From contig WJXW01000001.1 in the NCBI GenBank assembly GCA_015832175.1, positions 2,728,001-2,792,000 of the forward strand: DNA of 64,000 nt, in the 5' to 3' direction. Position 1 is the first letter of the stretch; each line of letters opens with the position of its first letter. Shown piece by piece: positions 54,662 through 64,000 of the stretch. The notes below the pieces were generated by a model. That model saw only the letters and a program-made list of their open reading frames with translations, had not been told where the DNA came from and did not search any database. Source of the DNA: Paraphaeosphaeria minitans (taxonomy: Eukaryota > Ascomycota > Dothideomycetes > Pleosporales > Didymosphaeriaceae). The position numbers and the translations under genes were made by a program.

Positions 54662-55726
54662 CTATTGCTTTGCGCCTAGAACCTCCTTCACTACCTCGAT
54701 GACCTTGGGGAAAACCGACTTTGGTGCGGCTACGACACCCTTGTTCTCCTTGAGGGTCCTGCCGATACCAAAGTCTAGCGGCTTGCCATGTGCATCGGTG
54801 ACCTCGCCTCCGGCCTCTTGTACGATGACAACACCAGCGGCGTGATCCCAGATCTTCTCCTCGTACGACTTGCTAACGGGTAGTCTTAGGTACAGATCAC
54901 CTGCACCTCTCGCAATGGAAGCGTACTTGGCTTGCGAGTCCATACGGACGCTAGCCTTTGTGATGCCGAGCTTGGAGGCGATGCTTGCTTGGTCGCCGTG
55001 GCTCGAGTGACCTGCCTCTACACTCTCGCAGAAAGTGGCTTCGCCGATATTGGTCACATCCTTCATCGAGATCTTCTGCGCCTTTTGCAATCCTGCCCTG
55101 CTGAGTGGCCGGCTTGATGCCCCCTCGCCCTTTACAGCACTGAAGAGGACACCCTTGCCCTCTCCAGAGTCTGCGTCGGCGCCGATCGAAGAGTCGAGAG
55201 GCGCTTTGTCGTCGATGGGTAGGTTGGGACATCCTAGCACTCCCACGGTCGGGACACCATCCACCATGAGCGCCAGGCACACGGCGTATTGTCCACCACG
55301 CAGAAAGCCCTTGGTTCCATCGATGGGGTCGAGGGCCCAAATCCGGCCTTTCCTTCCTCCAGCGCTATTTCCGCTGTCCAGAGCCTCAAGCAAAGCATCC
55401 TTGCTCTTGATGGGTCCGCCAATCTTGTTCTCTGCCGCACTGTCCTCCAACTTGGCTGCCGTGACCAAGTCCCATACCAGATCGCGCAGGGAGTCATCGG
55501 CACGGAGGTCGTCTGCGTCCTCCTCGCCCACAACCTCGTCTTCGGGGAACACGTGTTTTATCGATGCGATGATCAGTGCCTGGGCGCCGAAGTCGCCAAT
55601 CGTGACGGGCGAAGCGTCCGACTTGGTGAGAGTGCCCTTCGAGTGGGATGTGAAGACGGACTTGGTGAGGAGGGTGGCGCGCTGGACAGCCAGCAGAGCT
55701 GTCTCGAGCTCTTTCTCGTAAGCCAT
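54662..55726 (-). CDS. hal2: 3'(2'),5'-bisphosphate nucleotidase (HAL2/MET22)
   Basis: 354 residues from the ATG at 55726 (MAYEKELETALLAVQRA). The enzyme hydrolyses 3'-phosphoadenosine 5'-phosphate, a by-product of sulphate assimilation, and is a target of Li+ and Na+ toxicity. Metal-binding inositol-monophosphatase-family motifs are all visible: DASPVTIGDFGAQALI, VVGEEDADDL, WALDPIDGTKGFLRGGQYAV and IWDHAAGVVIVQEAGG. Length matches the yeast enzyme. The frame is open further upstream to an ATG at 55933, which would add 69 residues with a hydrophobic N-terminal segment (YFFCALVILAASLLPF). Whether that longer form is made is unclear; the internal ATG has the better context (gaccATGGC). It is divergent from the C3HC zinc-finger gene. 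Confidence 0.95.
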   Translation of the reverse strand: MAYEKELETALLAVQRATLLTKSVFTSHSKGTLTKSDASPVTIGDFGAQALIIASIKHVFPEDEVVGEEDADDLRADDSLRDLVWDLVTAAKLEDSAAENKIGGPIKSKDALLEALDSGNSAGGRKGRIWALDPIDGTKGFLRGGQYAVCLALMVDGVPTVGVLGCPNLPIDDKAPLDSSIGADADSGEGKGVLFSAVKGEGASSRPLSRAGLQKAQKISMKDVTNIGEATFCESVEAGHSSHGDQASIASKLGITKASVRMDSQAKYASIARGAGDLYLRLPVSKSYEEKIWDHAAGVVIVQEAGGEVTDAHGKPLDFGIGRTLKENKGVVAAPKSVFPKVIEVVKEVLGAKQ

Positions 55727-56290
55727 GGTCGTGATGGATCTGTTGAAGCTGTGGAAGGAGCCTGAAGAGTTTGGGAGAGCGACTGCGGGGGAGGGGCACG
55801 GGTAAAAGTGGTGCTTTAACTGCGCTAGGCGGAGGCCACTGCGGGACGAGAAAGAAGAGAAGGGGAGGAGTGAGGCGGCCAGGATGACTAGGGCGCAGAA
55901 GAAGTACGTGAATGGTGCAGCGCGTGGTAGCATGTACGCAATGGGCTGGCGCTGGTGGGGTGCGAGCTCGAGGTGTGAAAGTAGTGGTATCGGTACCTAA
56001 GGCGGCCTTGGCGGGAGCGGCGTTCATCGGAGGTTTGATGCGCTTCCACGACAACGGCACGCGCCATTGCGCTGGGATGCGCTGTTTTGTGTTTTTGGCT
56101 ACCGTTCACCCAGTTGCTGAAACCGCAGCTCAATCTCCTCTGGGCCTTTTCCTGTCGGATCACAATCACCGTGACGTGGTTCCCATCCCTGCCACCGCTG
56201 GAAGTAAACAAAGGGCAGCCACAGCAGCTTTGCAGGTGAGCCTTGTACCTACACGGCTGCACGCGCAACGCGCCCCTTCGACAGCTCACC
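55727..56290. promoter_or_regulatory. Divergent promoter, HAL2 / C3HC zinc-finger gene
   Basis: 564 bp separate the internal HAL2 ATG from the C3HC gene ATG, or 357 bp if the longer HAL2 form is real. No clear TATA box was seen. Confidence 0.4.
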
Positions 56291-57837
56291 ATGGCGTCCT
56301 CACCGCCGCGGAAGCAAGAACCCGCTCTCGCGACGACGAAACGCAAGTTCGATACGCTGCTCGACAGGCTGCAAAATGCGAGCGCTTCGACCACCTCCCT
56401 TGCCAATACCCTCGGCGAATCCAACGGCTCCACCACTTCATTCACCCTACCTGCCACACCCGAACCTGCCTCGAAACGGAACCGACTCTCAGACACTGGC
56501 ATGGATCGCTCGCGGCAGGTGTCGGGCAGCGAACGCATACAGCAGCTGAAATCCCAGCTTCTCACGCCGCGCAAAGAGGGCCTCGACAAGACCGCCAGTC
56601 CCAAAGGTAGCCCTGGTGGACTGCGTGTGGTGGGACAGCACCAGACATCGGTAAAATCGACCACGCCACGAAAGCCTGCGAACTACCAGCCATACAGCCA
56701 AGAGCAGTTCCTTGCCCGACTGAAGACCTTCGCCGACGTGAAGAAGTGGACCAACAAGCCAGATGCTATTGACGAGGTCGAGTGGGCAAAGCGCGGCTGG
56801 TCGTGCGATTCTTGGAATACTGTGGCGTGCAAGGGAGGTTGCGAAAGGAGGCTTGTCGTAAGACTGCGGCCCAAGAGGAAGGACAAGGAGGGCAAGGAGC
56901 TGGACATGAGTGAAGACCTCGCAGCTGAGGTCGAGCCTGCGTTGGTGGACAAGTACCAGGAGCTTATCGTAGACGCACATCATGAGGACTGTCTGTGGAA
57001 GAAGCGTGGCTGTCAAGGTACGTTCCGGGTTCCCGCGACCCTGTTCAAAGGCTAACATCGGCAGACGATATCTATCACATACCCATACCGAACCGCGCTC
57101 AGAGTACAGCCGACCTTCTCGCTCGCTATCAATCCTTCTTGGCCATCGCCAACGACCTGCCGATACTTGAGAACCTCATATACCCTGAACCTCGGATAGA
57201 AGACTTGCTTAAGCGCGTGCCTGCCTCTTTCTTCACCCCTCCTGGCTCCGACACGTCCACAAGTCCTCCCGCAACACCCTCGGAGATAGTCTCGCTCCTG
57301 TTTGCTGTCTTTGGCTGGAAGGGTGTTTCGGAGACCAAGATATCAATGGCAGTCTGCGGTCACTGCCACCAGCGCGTCGGGTTGTGGCTTGTGAAGGACG
57401 ACCGACTCAAGGAGATGAGCAAGAAACTAGACGTGCCTATAGAGACCCTGCGCCTCAATTTGGTCGAATCGCACCGGGAGCACTGTCCGTGGAAGAACCC
57501 CGAAACTCAACACAACCCCACCGACGGCCCCATAGCGAACATGGCTGGTTGGCAGACTCAAGAGTTCATGTTGCTGGGCACGAGGAGAGAGAAGAAGGAA
57601 CGGGAGCCCACGCACACCAGGAACATAGAGAGCGTGGATCTAGGGAGTACAGCCTCGTTCCCGCGAGGCAGCACTGATAGCCTGAGGCCGGATAAGGAGG
57701 ACGAGGACAGGGATCTGCAGTCAAAGTGGAAGAAGCTCAAGGCCAAGCTGAAGAGGACGGCCTCGAAGAAGAGCTTGCGGAGCACCAAGAGTGTCAAGAG
57801 TACGAAGAGCGCGAAGAGTGTCGTCGAGAAGGAGTAG
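56291..57837 (+). CDS. C3HC zinc-finger protein (ZC3HC1/NIPA, Rsm1-like)
   Basis: Two exons, 56291-57017 and 57065-57837, joined over a 47 bp intron (GTACGT..GGCAG), give 499 residues. The zf-C3HC domain spans about residues 135-265: YSQEQFLARLKTFADVKKW, EVEWAKRGWSCDSWNTVACK and DAHHEDCLWKKRGCQ. A second Rsm1-type module follows: CGHCHQRVGLWLVKDDRLKE and HREHCPWKNPETQ. Homologues are nuclear-basket/nuclear-pore associated proteins (ZC3HC1; fission yeast Rsm1 in mRNA export). The N-terminus is Ser/Thr-rich with possible phosphorylation sites. The C-terminus is a Lys/Ser-rich repeat (TKSVKSTKSAKSV) that may serve as a nuclear signal. The ATG at 56291 has a strong context (caccATGG). Confidence 0.94.
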
Positions 57838-58902
57838 GAGACCCAAAAGGCGCATCAAGTGTGCTTGCAACACCGTTTCTCGATCGATGTTCAAGCGCCC
57901 ACGATGACGCTGGAATGCCGTTGGCACTGTTTGGAAAGTTGATAGGCTGAGAATTGATACCCAAGTTTGTTAGTGGAAACAGCGCTAGCACGTGTCCGAT
58001 TGTAGTTGCACGAGATGGTTCGTTTTTTGGGCTTTATACGTCCCCCTCGGATTTGGTGGTTCAAAGAAGAGGTTGGTGTCAATCACCTTCGAGCGGCGCT
58101 AGCAACGTTCCCTTCACGTGCAGGACGCACCACCCATGTTCGTCACCGCTGTGTACGCGTCCCGTGCACGTCCAAAAGGGATCACTGGCAATGTGGGTGT
58201 AGGATGTCAATCATCTCCGTGAGCGTGGCCCCATTGTCCACGCTCAAGTCTAGTTTTACCAACGCGATTCCTTAAAAAAAAAAAATAGAAAAATTCATAC
58301 CAACATCACCACCAGAGTACTCTCCACAGCCAATCGAGCATCGATTTCAATCGACGATACGTCGCACAAGCAACCGGTGAACGCACAAACCGACCATAAA
58401 TCATCCAAATGAATTCAAATTCGCTCGCACCTATATACTCCATATTTTAGTGCCCATGCAATGCCTTCTGCTTCATTCTCGTAGATTGGTCAAAATATCA
58501 CCCGGCACCAGCTGTACTGTCCGCTATCCAACCTTCGAGATGTCGTCGTCGTCTCTCTCTCTCTCTCTCTCATCATCGTCATCACCAGCATTCGCTCCAT
58601 AATACAAGGCTTCGAGGAAGCCTCCATGAAAATGTACAACCCCGAAGAACAAGTCGTCCGATATGTTAAACATCGAAACGATCCACGGGTCGAGCGAGAA
58701 AATAAGGAAAATCGTAAAAGCATCGACGCTTCGATGCGCATGTCGACCTCGGAGGCTTAGGAGAGAAAAAAAAAGAAAAAAAAAAGGAAAAAATTTGAGG
58801 AATGGTTACGGTTCAATCGGCAGTCTACACCTGCGCGCCAGAAAGTAAGTAAAAGTCCCGTTTGAACAATGGGCGGAACGGAACGCGGCATCGTCAAAGG
58901 GT
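57838..58902. other. Convergent spacer with homopolymer and CT tracts
   Basis: 1.07 kb between the converging ends of the C3HC gene and PEPCK. It contains an A12 run at 58275, a (CT)10 microsatellite at 58552-58571, and an A-rich tract at 58768-58797. No coding sequence is supported. Confidence 0.5.
58552..58571 (+). repeat. (CT)10 microsatellite
   Basis: Ten CT dinucleotides in the spacer beyond the PEPCK 3' end. Confidence 0.95.
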
Positions 58903-61065
58903 CTAGTGCTTGGGGCAGCAGCATACGTGAGGGCCCGCCTTGAGGACCTCGGGCGTGGCCTCGTCTTCGTACTTTTTGAAGTTCTCCATGAAGAGCTTGC
59001 CGAGCTTCTCGACCTCGCCCTTGAAGTCGGCGGTACCGTTCCACGACTTCGCCGGGTTGAGCAGCTCGTCGGGCACGTTGGGGCACGTTTTGGGGACCGA
59101 CAGGCCGAAGGTGTCGTACACCTCGAACTCGACGTTTGCGAGCTCGCCTGAGTGGATGGCGTCCAGGATGGCACGGGTATACTTGAGGGGGCAACGCTGA
59201 ATTGTTCGTTAGCAGAAGAAGGAGTTGAGGCCGGCAATGTTCTCACCTTGCCACCAGTGGTGGCACCGGCGCCAACCCAGCCGGTGTTGAGCAACCAGGC
59301 GTTGGCCTTGTGCTCCTCGATCTTCTCCGCAAGCATCTTAGCATAGCGCATGGGGTGCAGAGCCAAGAAGGGCTGGGCGAAGCACGAGGAGAAGGTGGCC
59401 TGGGGCTCGGTCACACCCTGCTCAGTACCAGCCATCTTGGAGGTGTAACCAGAGATGAAGTGGTACATGGTCTGCTCGCTGCTAAGCTTAGAGATTGGCG
59501 GCAGTACTCCGCGAGCATCGCAAGTGAGCAGAACAATGTTCTTGGGGTGGCCGTCGGAGATGCAGGGAATCTTGGTGTTCTCAATGTACTCAATGGGGTA
59601 CGCGCAGCGGGTGTTCTCCGTGAGGGTGTCATCATCGTAGTCGACAACACGTGTGGACGGGTCGAAGACAACATTCTCCAGGATGGAACCAAAGCGGATG
59701 GCACCGAAAATATCAGGCTCCTTCTCCGCAGATAAGCCTATTGTCTTGGCGTAGCATCCACCCTCAATGTTGAAGACGCCCGTGTCGCTCCAGCAGTGCT
59801 CGTCATCACCGATGAGAGCGCGCTTAGGGTCAGCAGAGAGGGTGGTCTTTCCGGTACCTGACAGACCGAAGAAGACGGTGACGTCTCCGTCCTGGCCCTC
59901 GTTGGCGGACGAGTGCAGGGTGAGGACGTTGTGCTTAACAGGCATCTCAAAGAAGAGCACGGTGAAGATACCCTTTTTCATCTCACCTGTCGGGGGTTAG
60001 CATCCTTCTCAGCCGTGGGATAGGCAGGACTCACCAGCATACTCGGTACCGAGGATGACCATCTCCTTCTCGGCAAAGTTGATGGCCACGGACGTCGATG
60101 AAGTCATGCCGGCAGTGTATCTGTTCGCGGGGAAAGCGCCGGCATTGTAGATGACGTAGTCGGGATGGAAGTGCTCAAGCTCCTCCTTGGAAGGGCGGAT
60201 CAGCATGTTGCGCATGAAGAGGGCGTGGTAGGCGCGGGCGCAGACGACGCGCACGCGTATCCGGTAGCGCTCGTCCCATCCTGCGAAGCCGTCGACGACG
60301 TAGATGCGTTTCCTGGTGTTGAGGTAGTCGATGGCACGCTCGCGGTTGATGCGCCAGACCTGGATGCGCATCAGATTAGCCAAGGTTCCAGAATGCTGCG
60401 CACGTGATGGATTTCCCCTAAGGGCGGAGCCCGCATGAGAGGCGAGCGATGCGGGGGCAACGGGGCTTGCAGGAGGCTTGCAGGGATGCTCGGCAACACT
60501 CGACTACAGTCGGCTAGGGCACCGTCTGGATCACCGTCTGGCGTCTTCACGAGCAGCCGCAGCGCAACGACCGGCGAGGAACGGAAGGGAAGGGAGGTGA
60601 TCTTACATCAGGCGTCATGGGCTTGTTCACGGGACCCCACCAGACGTCGTTTTTCGACGACGACTCCTCTACGATGCGCTTGTCCGAGGGCGAACGTCCA
60701 GTCTTGGCTCCCGAGTAGGCAGAAAGCGCACCGGTCGATGTGATGGCAGAGCCAGATTCGTATACGAGAGCGTCCTCGTACAGCGCTGCTACCGAGGGGT
60801 TGGCGACCTGAGGCCATGGTTAGGACACGACAGATGGCATCGGGAGCAGCATCCGAACTCACAATGGCAACGCGGTCGTAGTCAATGTGTGCTCGGTCAT
60901 GGAGCTCTTCCTCGATCTCGGTGTGATCTTTCGAAGGCCTGGTTCGACGTGTCAGTCCACAGCAACGTCTCGACAAGAATGGCACCCTTGGCCGGGCGGG
61001 GACGGCAGGACTCACTGGACACCGGCCGGGTGGAGGCCTGTCTTGTTGACGCTTTGAGAAACCAT
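58903..61065 (-). CDS. pck1: Phosphoenolpyruvate carboxykinase (ATP)
   Basis: Six exons, 61065-61016, 60938-60863, 60807-60607, 60359-60035, 59986-59247 and 59196-58903, give 561 residues. Introns are 77, 55, 247, 48 and 50 bp. The enzyme converts oxaloacetate plus ATP to phosphoenolpyruvate, the committed step of gluconeogenesis, in the cytosol. Family signatures seen after splicing are [20 protein letters not shown], the KDDVWWG-like [20 protein letters not shown]-like [20 protein letters not shown], the kinase-1a P-loop [16 protein letters not shown], the [20 protein letters not shown] block and [15 protein letters not shown]. This is the ATP-type (yeast/plant) enzyme, and length is normal (about 550). 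In fungi it is usually repressed by glucose. A GCGGGG CreA-type site and a CACGTG box lie in the long third intron, but their use is unproven. Confidence 0.97.
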
Positions 61066-61548
61066 GGTGGAATTGAATTCGGATGGGATGGACGACGAGT
61101 GGTAGTTGGAACGCTGCTGCTTGGACACCTGGTGACGGGCAAAGTCTTGGGCCAAAGACGCGGGGCTTGCTTTGCGGATGAGGGGTCCTTGGTGACCTTT
61201 ATATTCCATCGTGACGACGTAGCCCAAGTTGGAATGTTTGAGGCCGGGGGCTAGGACGGCAGGCGGGCGTGCGTGATTGGGCCACGGGCTGGCGTAGTGT
61301 GTAGTTGGAGGAGTGGACGGAAAGTATCGGAATCTCAGCTACGATGCTCGGGCAAGGTAGGAGCAGGTGGGAGAAGGCCCGGCAAGTCGTAGGCTGCGGC
61401 TTTGGCTTTGGCTTTGTGCTTGGGGCGACTGCGACGTGAAAGAAACAGCATGGCCCTGTTCGATGCGAAGACGAGTCACAACCATTGAAGGCGAGTCACA
61501 GCCATGCCATTGTTGTGGAGGCGAGCCACAACCGTGTCGTTGTTGTGC

Positions 61549-61600
61549 AGGAGCAACCGCCATGGCATTATGTTCAAGGAGCAACCGCCATGGCATTATG
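61549..61600 (+). repeat. 24-bp repeat, two copies
   Basis: AGGAGCAACCGCCATGGCAT plus TATG occurs at 61549 and again at 61577, separated by 4 bases. It is preceded by related GGCGAGTCACAACC motifs from 61489. Confidence 0.85.
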
Positions 61601-61891
61601 GTGCGGCATTATTAGTCTATTGTGAAGGCGAGTCACAACCGTGTCGTCGATGCGACGCATTCACATCATGTCCCAGGTATCTATCTAGACTACCTCGCGC
61701 GGCCACGCTGATCAACGCAAGCAGCGGCACAGGGCGTGATGCGATTGCGGGTGCTGGGGCAGCGTTTGGGACCATTGTCTTTGTGCGTGATTGTGGGGAA
61801 AGCAACGGAACATGACGTCGGCCGCAAGCAGCACGCGCACACGCAAGCCCAACCCCACACAAACGAGCACATCTCGATTGGCCTGGCCGCG

Positions 61892-61987
61892 CACCAATGA
61901 CCATCTCAGCTCGCCCACCAATGACCATCTCAGCTCGCCCACCAATGACCATCTCAGCTCGCCCACCAATGACCATCTCAACTCGCG
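61892..61987 (+). repeat. 24-bp tandem repeat, four copies
   Basis: Unit CACCAATGACCATCTCAGCT plus CGCC, at 61892, 61916, 61940 and 61964. The last copy has one base change. Confidence 0.95.
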
Positions 61988-62300
61988 CGACACTGCGACA
62001 GCATGCCCTTCCCCGTTCGCCTTCCAACCCGCCTCAGGACAGGCAAAGCGCCGGCTGGCTACTAGGTAATCATCGATATACCCGGCTGCGCTCCCGACTT
62101 GCACGCAGCACCCGCACGGCAGCCCGACTCACACCCAACACGCACGAGGCGGTGCCCAAAAGCCTGTTCCGGTTCCTCTTCGCCTCCGTGCCCCAAGGCT
62201 GCTCCGGTTCCTCTTCGCCAGCTGCCAGCGGCCAGCACCTGAGGAGACCATGGCAGAGCCGAGCGAGGCCGCACCGTGATGGATGGACCGAGGGAGCTCT

Positions 62301-62340
62301 CCTGTTGCCCAGCCCAGCCCAGCCCAGCCCAGCCCAGCCT
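62301..62340 (+). repeat. CCCAG pentamer repeat
   Basis: About seven tandem copies of CCCAG. Confidence 0.9.
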
Positions 62341-62349
62341 CCGAATCAA

Positions 62350-62475
62350 GGGGAGTGCACTTTCTTGCCATGGGGCGTCTGGGTGCTAGCCATTCGCTTT
62401 CTTGCCATGGGACGTCCGGGTGCTGGCCATTGTGCTGGCCATTTGCTTTCTTGTCATGGGGCTTCCGGGTGCCCA
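62350..62475 (+). repeat. Imperfect repeat around TTTCTTGCCATGGG
   Basis: Three diverged copies of a unit with CTTTCTTGCCATGGG and CGTCCGGGTGCTGGCCATT. Confidence 0.8.
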
Positions 62476-62500
62476 TGTCGAACCTGTGTGCAGCGTGCAG

Positions 62501-62590
62501 TCGAACCTGCCTACAATCGGACCTGCCTACAATCGGACCTGCCTACAATCGAACCTGCCTACAATCGAACCTGCGTCCAGTCGAACCTGG
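62501..62590 (+). repeat. 16-bp tandem repeat, about 5.5 copies
   Basis: Unit TCGAACCTGCCTACAA at 62501, 62517, 62533, 62549 and, diverged, 62565. Confidence 0.93.
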
Positions 62591-62627
62591 GTCGGAACAT
62601 GCCCAGCCGAGCGTTTGCACGGGAGAG

Positions 62628-62697
62628 TTGCTCGTTGCGGCATTGGAACGTTAGCAGCATAGAATTGCTCGTTGCGGCATTGGAACGTTAGCAGCAT
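62628..62697 (+). repeat. 33-bp duplication
   Basis: Two identical 33-bp copies beginning TTGCTCGTTGCGGCATTGGA, at 62628 and 62665. Confidence 0.92.
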
Positions 62698-63015
62698 CTA
62701 CCTACATCAGCTCCACAACGCGCACAAACATGACTTGATACCCACCTACCCACGGGTGCACCAGCTACCAACGGATGAAATCTCTTCCAAACGCGTGCTC
62801 CCGTCACCAAAAGTCGCGCTCCACAATCAACGCTCCACATTCCTCCAAGAATTACCTAAGCTCCAAATTGTGGGGAGGGCAGGGGGGATTGACGTGGGCC
62901 CTCCGGGAAACTGGCGCGTGCCCTGTCGCACCTGCCCCCAGCGGCCAGCCTCGGGTGTATTCGCACCGGCCGGCCGCGGACATTCTTCGACTAACGGAAT
63001 TGACAACGACGTCTA

Positions 63016-64000
<985 letters not shown>

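Noticed and set aside
61897..62691. 264-codon plus-strand open frame
   Set aside because: It runs through five different tandem repeats and has no recognisable domain, so I consider it chance.

Overview
The window is nuclear DNA of a filamentous ascomycete. Most genes carry small GT..AG introns of about 45-65 bp, with CTAAC or CTGAC-like branch sites 10-20 bases before the AG. The gene set (ATG13, Zn2Cys6 regulator, GPI-type phospholipase B, CDR/PDR ABC transporter, Mit1-like remodeller, decayed NACHT-ankyrin gene) is typical of Pezizomycotina. I suspect Dothideomycetes, mainly from gene style and a small FGRNK/FCRKHYQR-type protein, but this is an inference. All exon joins were built by hand from splice sites and reading frame, and spliced lengths were checked to be multiples of three.

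Layout. 0-10.6 kb: 3' end of an unrecognised protein (+), a possible Rec114-like meiotic gene (-) divergent from an RSC9-like ARID/RFX subunit (+), DPH2 (+), and a short-chain dehydrogenase (-). 11.5-22.8 kb: ATG13 (-) and a very large ankyrin-RCC1-BTB protein (+), divergent but separated by 3.3 kb that holds an 0.8 kb minisatellite. 25-31 kb: phospholipase B (+), a Zn2Cys6 regulator (+) and a four-helix membrane protein (-). 31.8-39.1 kb: a mitochondrial SpoU-type rRNA methyltransferase (-) sharing a 424 bp promoter with a Mit1/CHD-like chromatin remodeller (+). 39.1-49.7 kb: gene-poor and repeat-rich, with nested minisatellites, an uncharacterised basic protein, a coiled-coil protein with a repetitive Asn-rich linker, and the relic of a NACHT-ankyrin NLR-like gene. 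49.7-61.1 kb: dense housekeeping block of a TAPT1-family membrane protein (+), a PLC-like phosphodiesterase (+), the HAL2/MET22 bisphosphate nucleotidase (-) divergent from a C3HC zinc-finger protein (+), and PEP carboxykinase (-). 61.1-64 kb: another minisatellite cluster, then the C-terminus of a PDR-type ABC transporter (-) running off the window edge.

The genes do not form an obvious pathway cluster. They look like ordinary conserved genes separated by fast-evolving spacers. The most unusual items are the NLR-like relic at 47.7-49.3 kb, two genes in which tandem repeats have become coding sequence (the PDR transporter tail and the coiled-coil protein), and a probable GC-AG intron in the rRNA methyltransferase gene. 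I saw no rRNA, convincing tRNA, CRISPR array or intact transposon.
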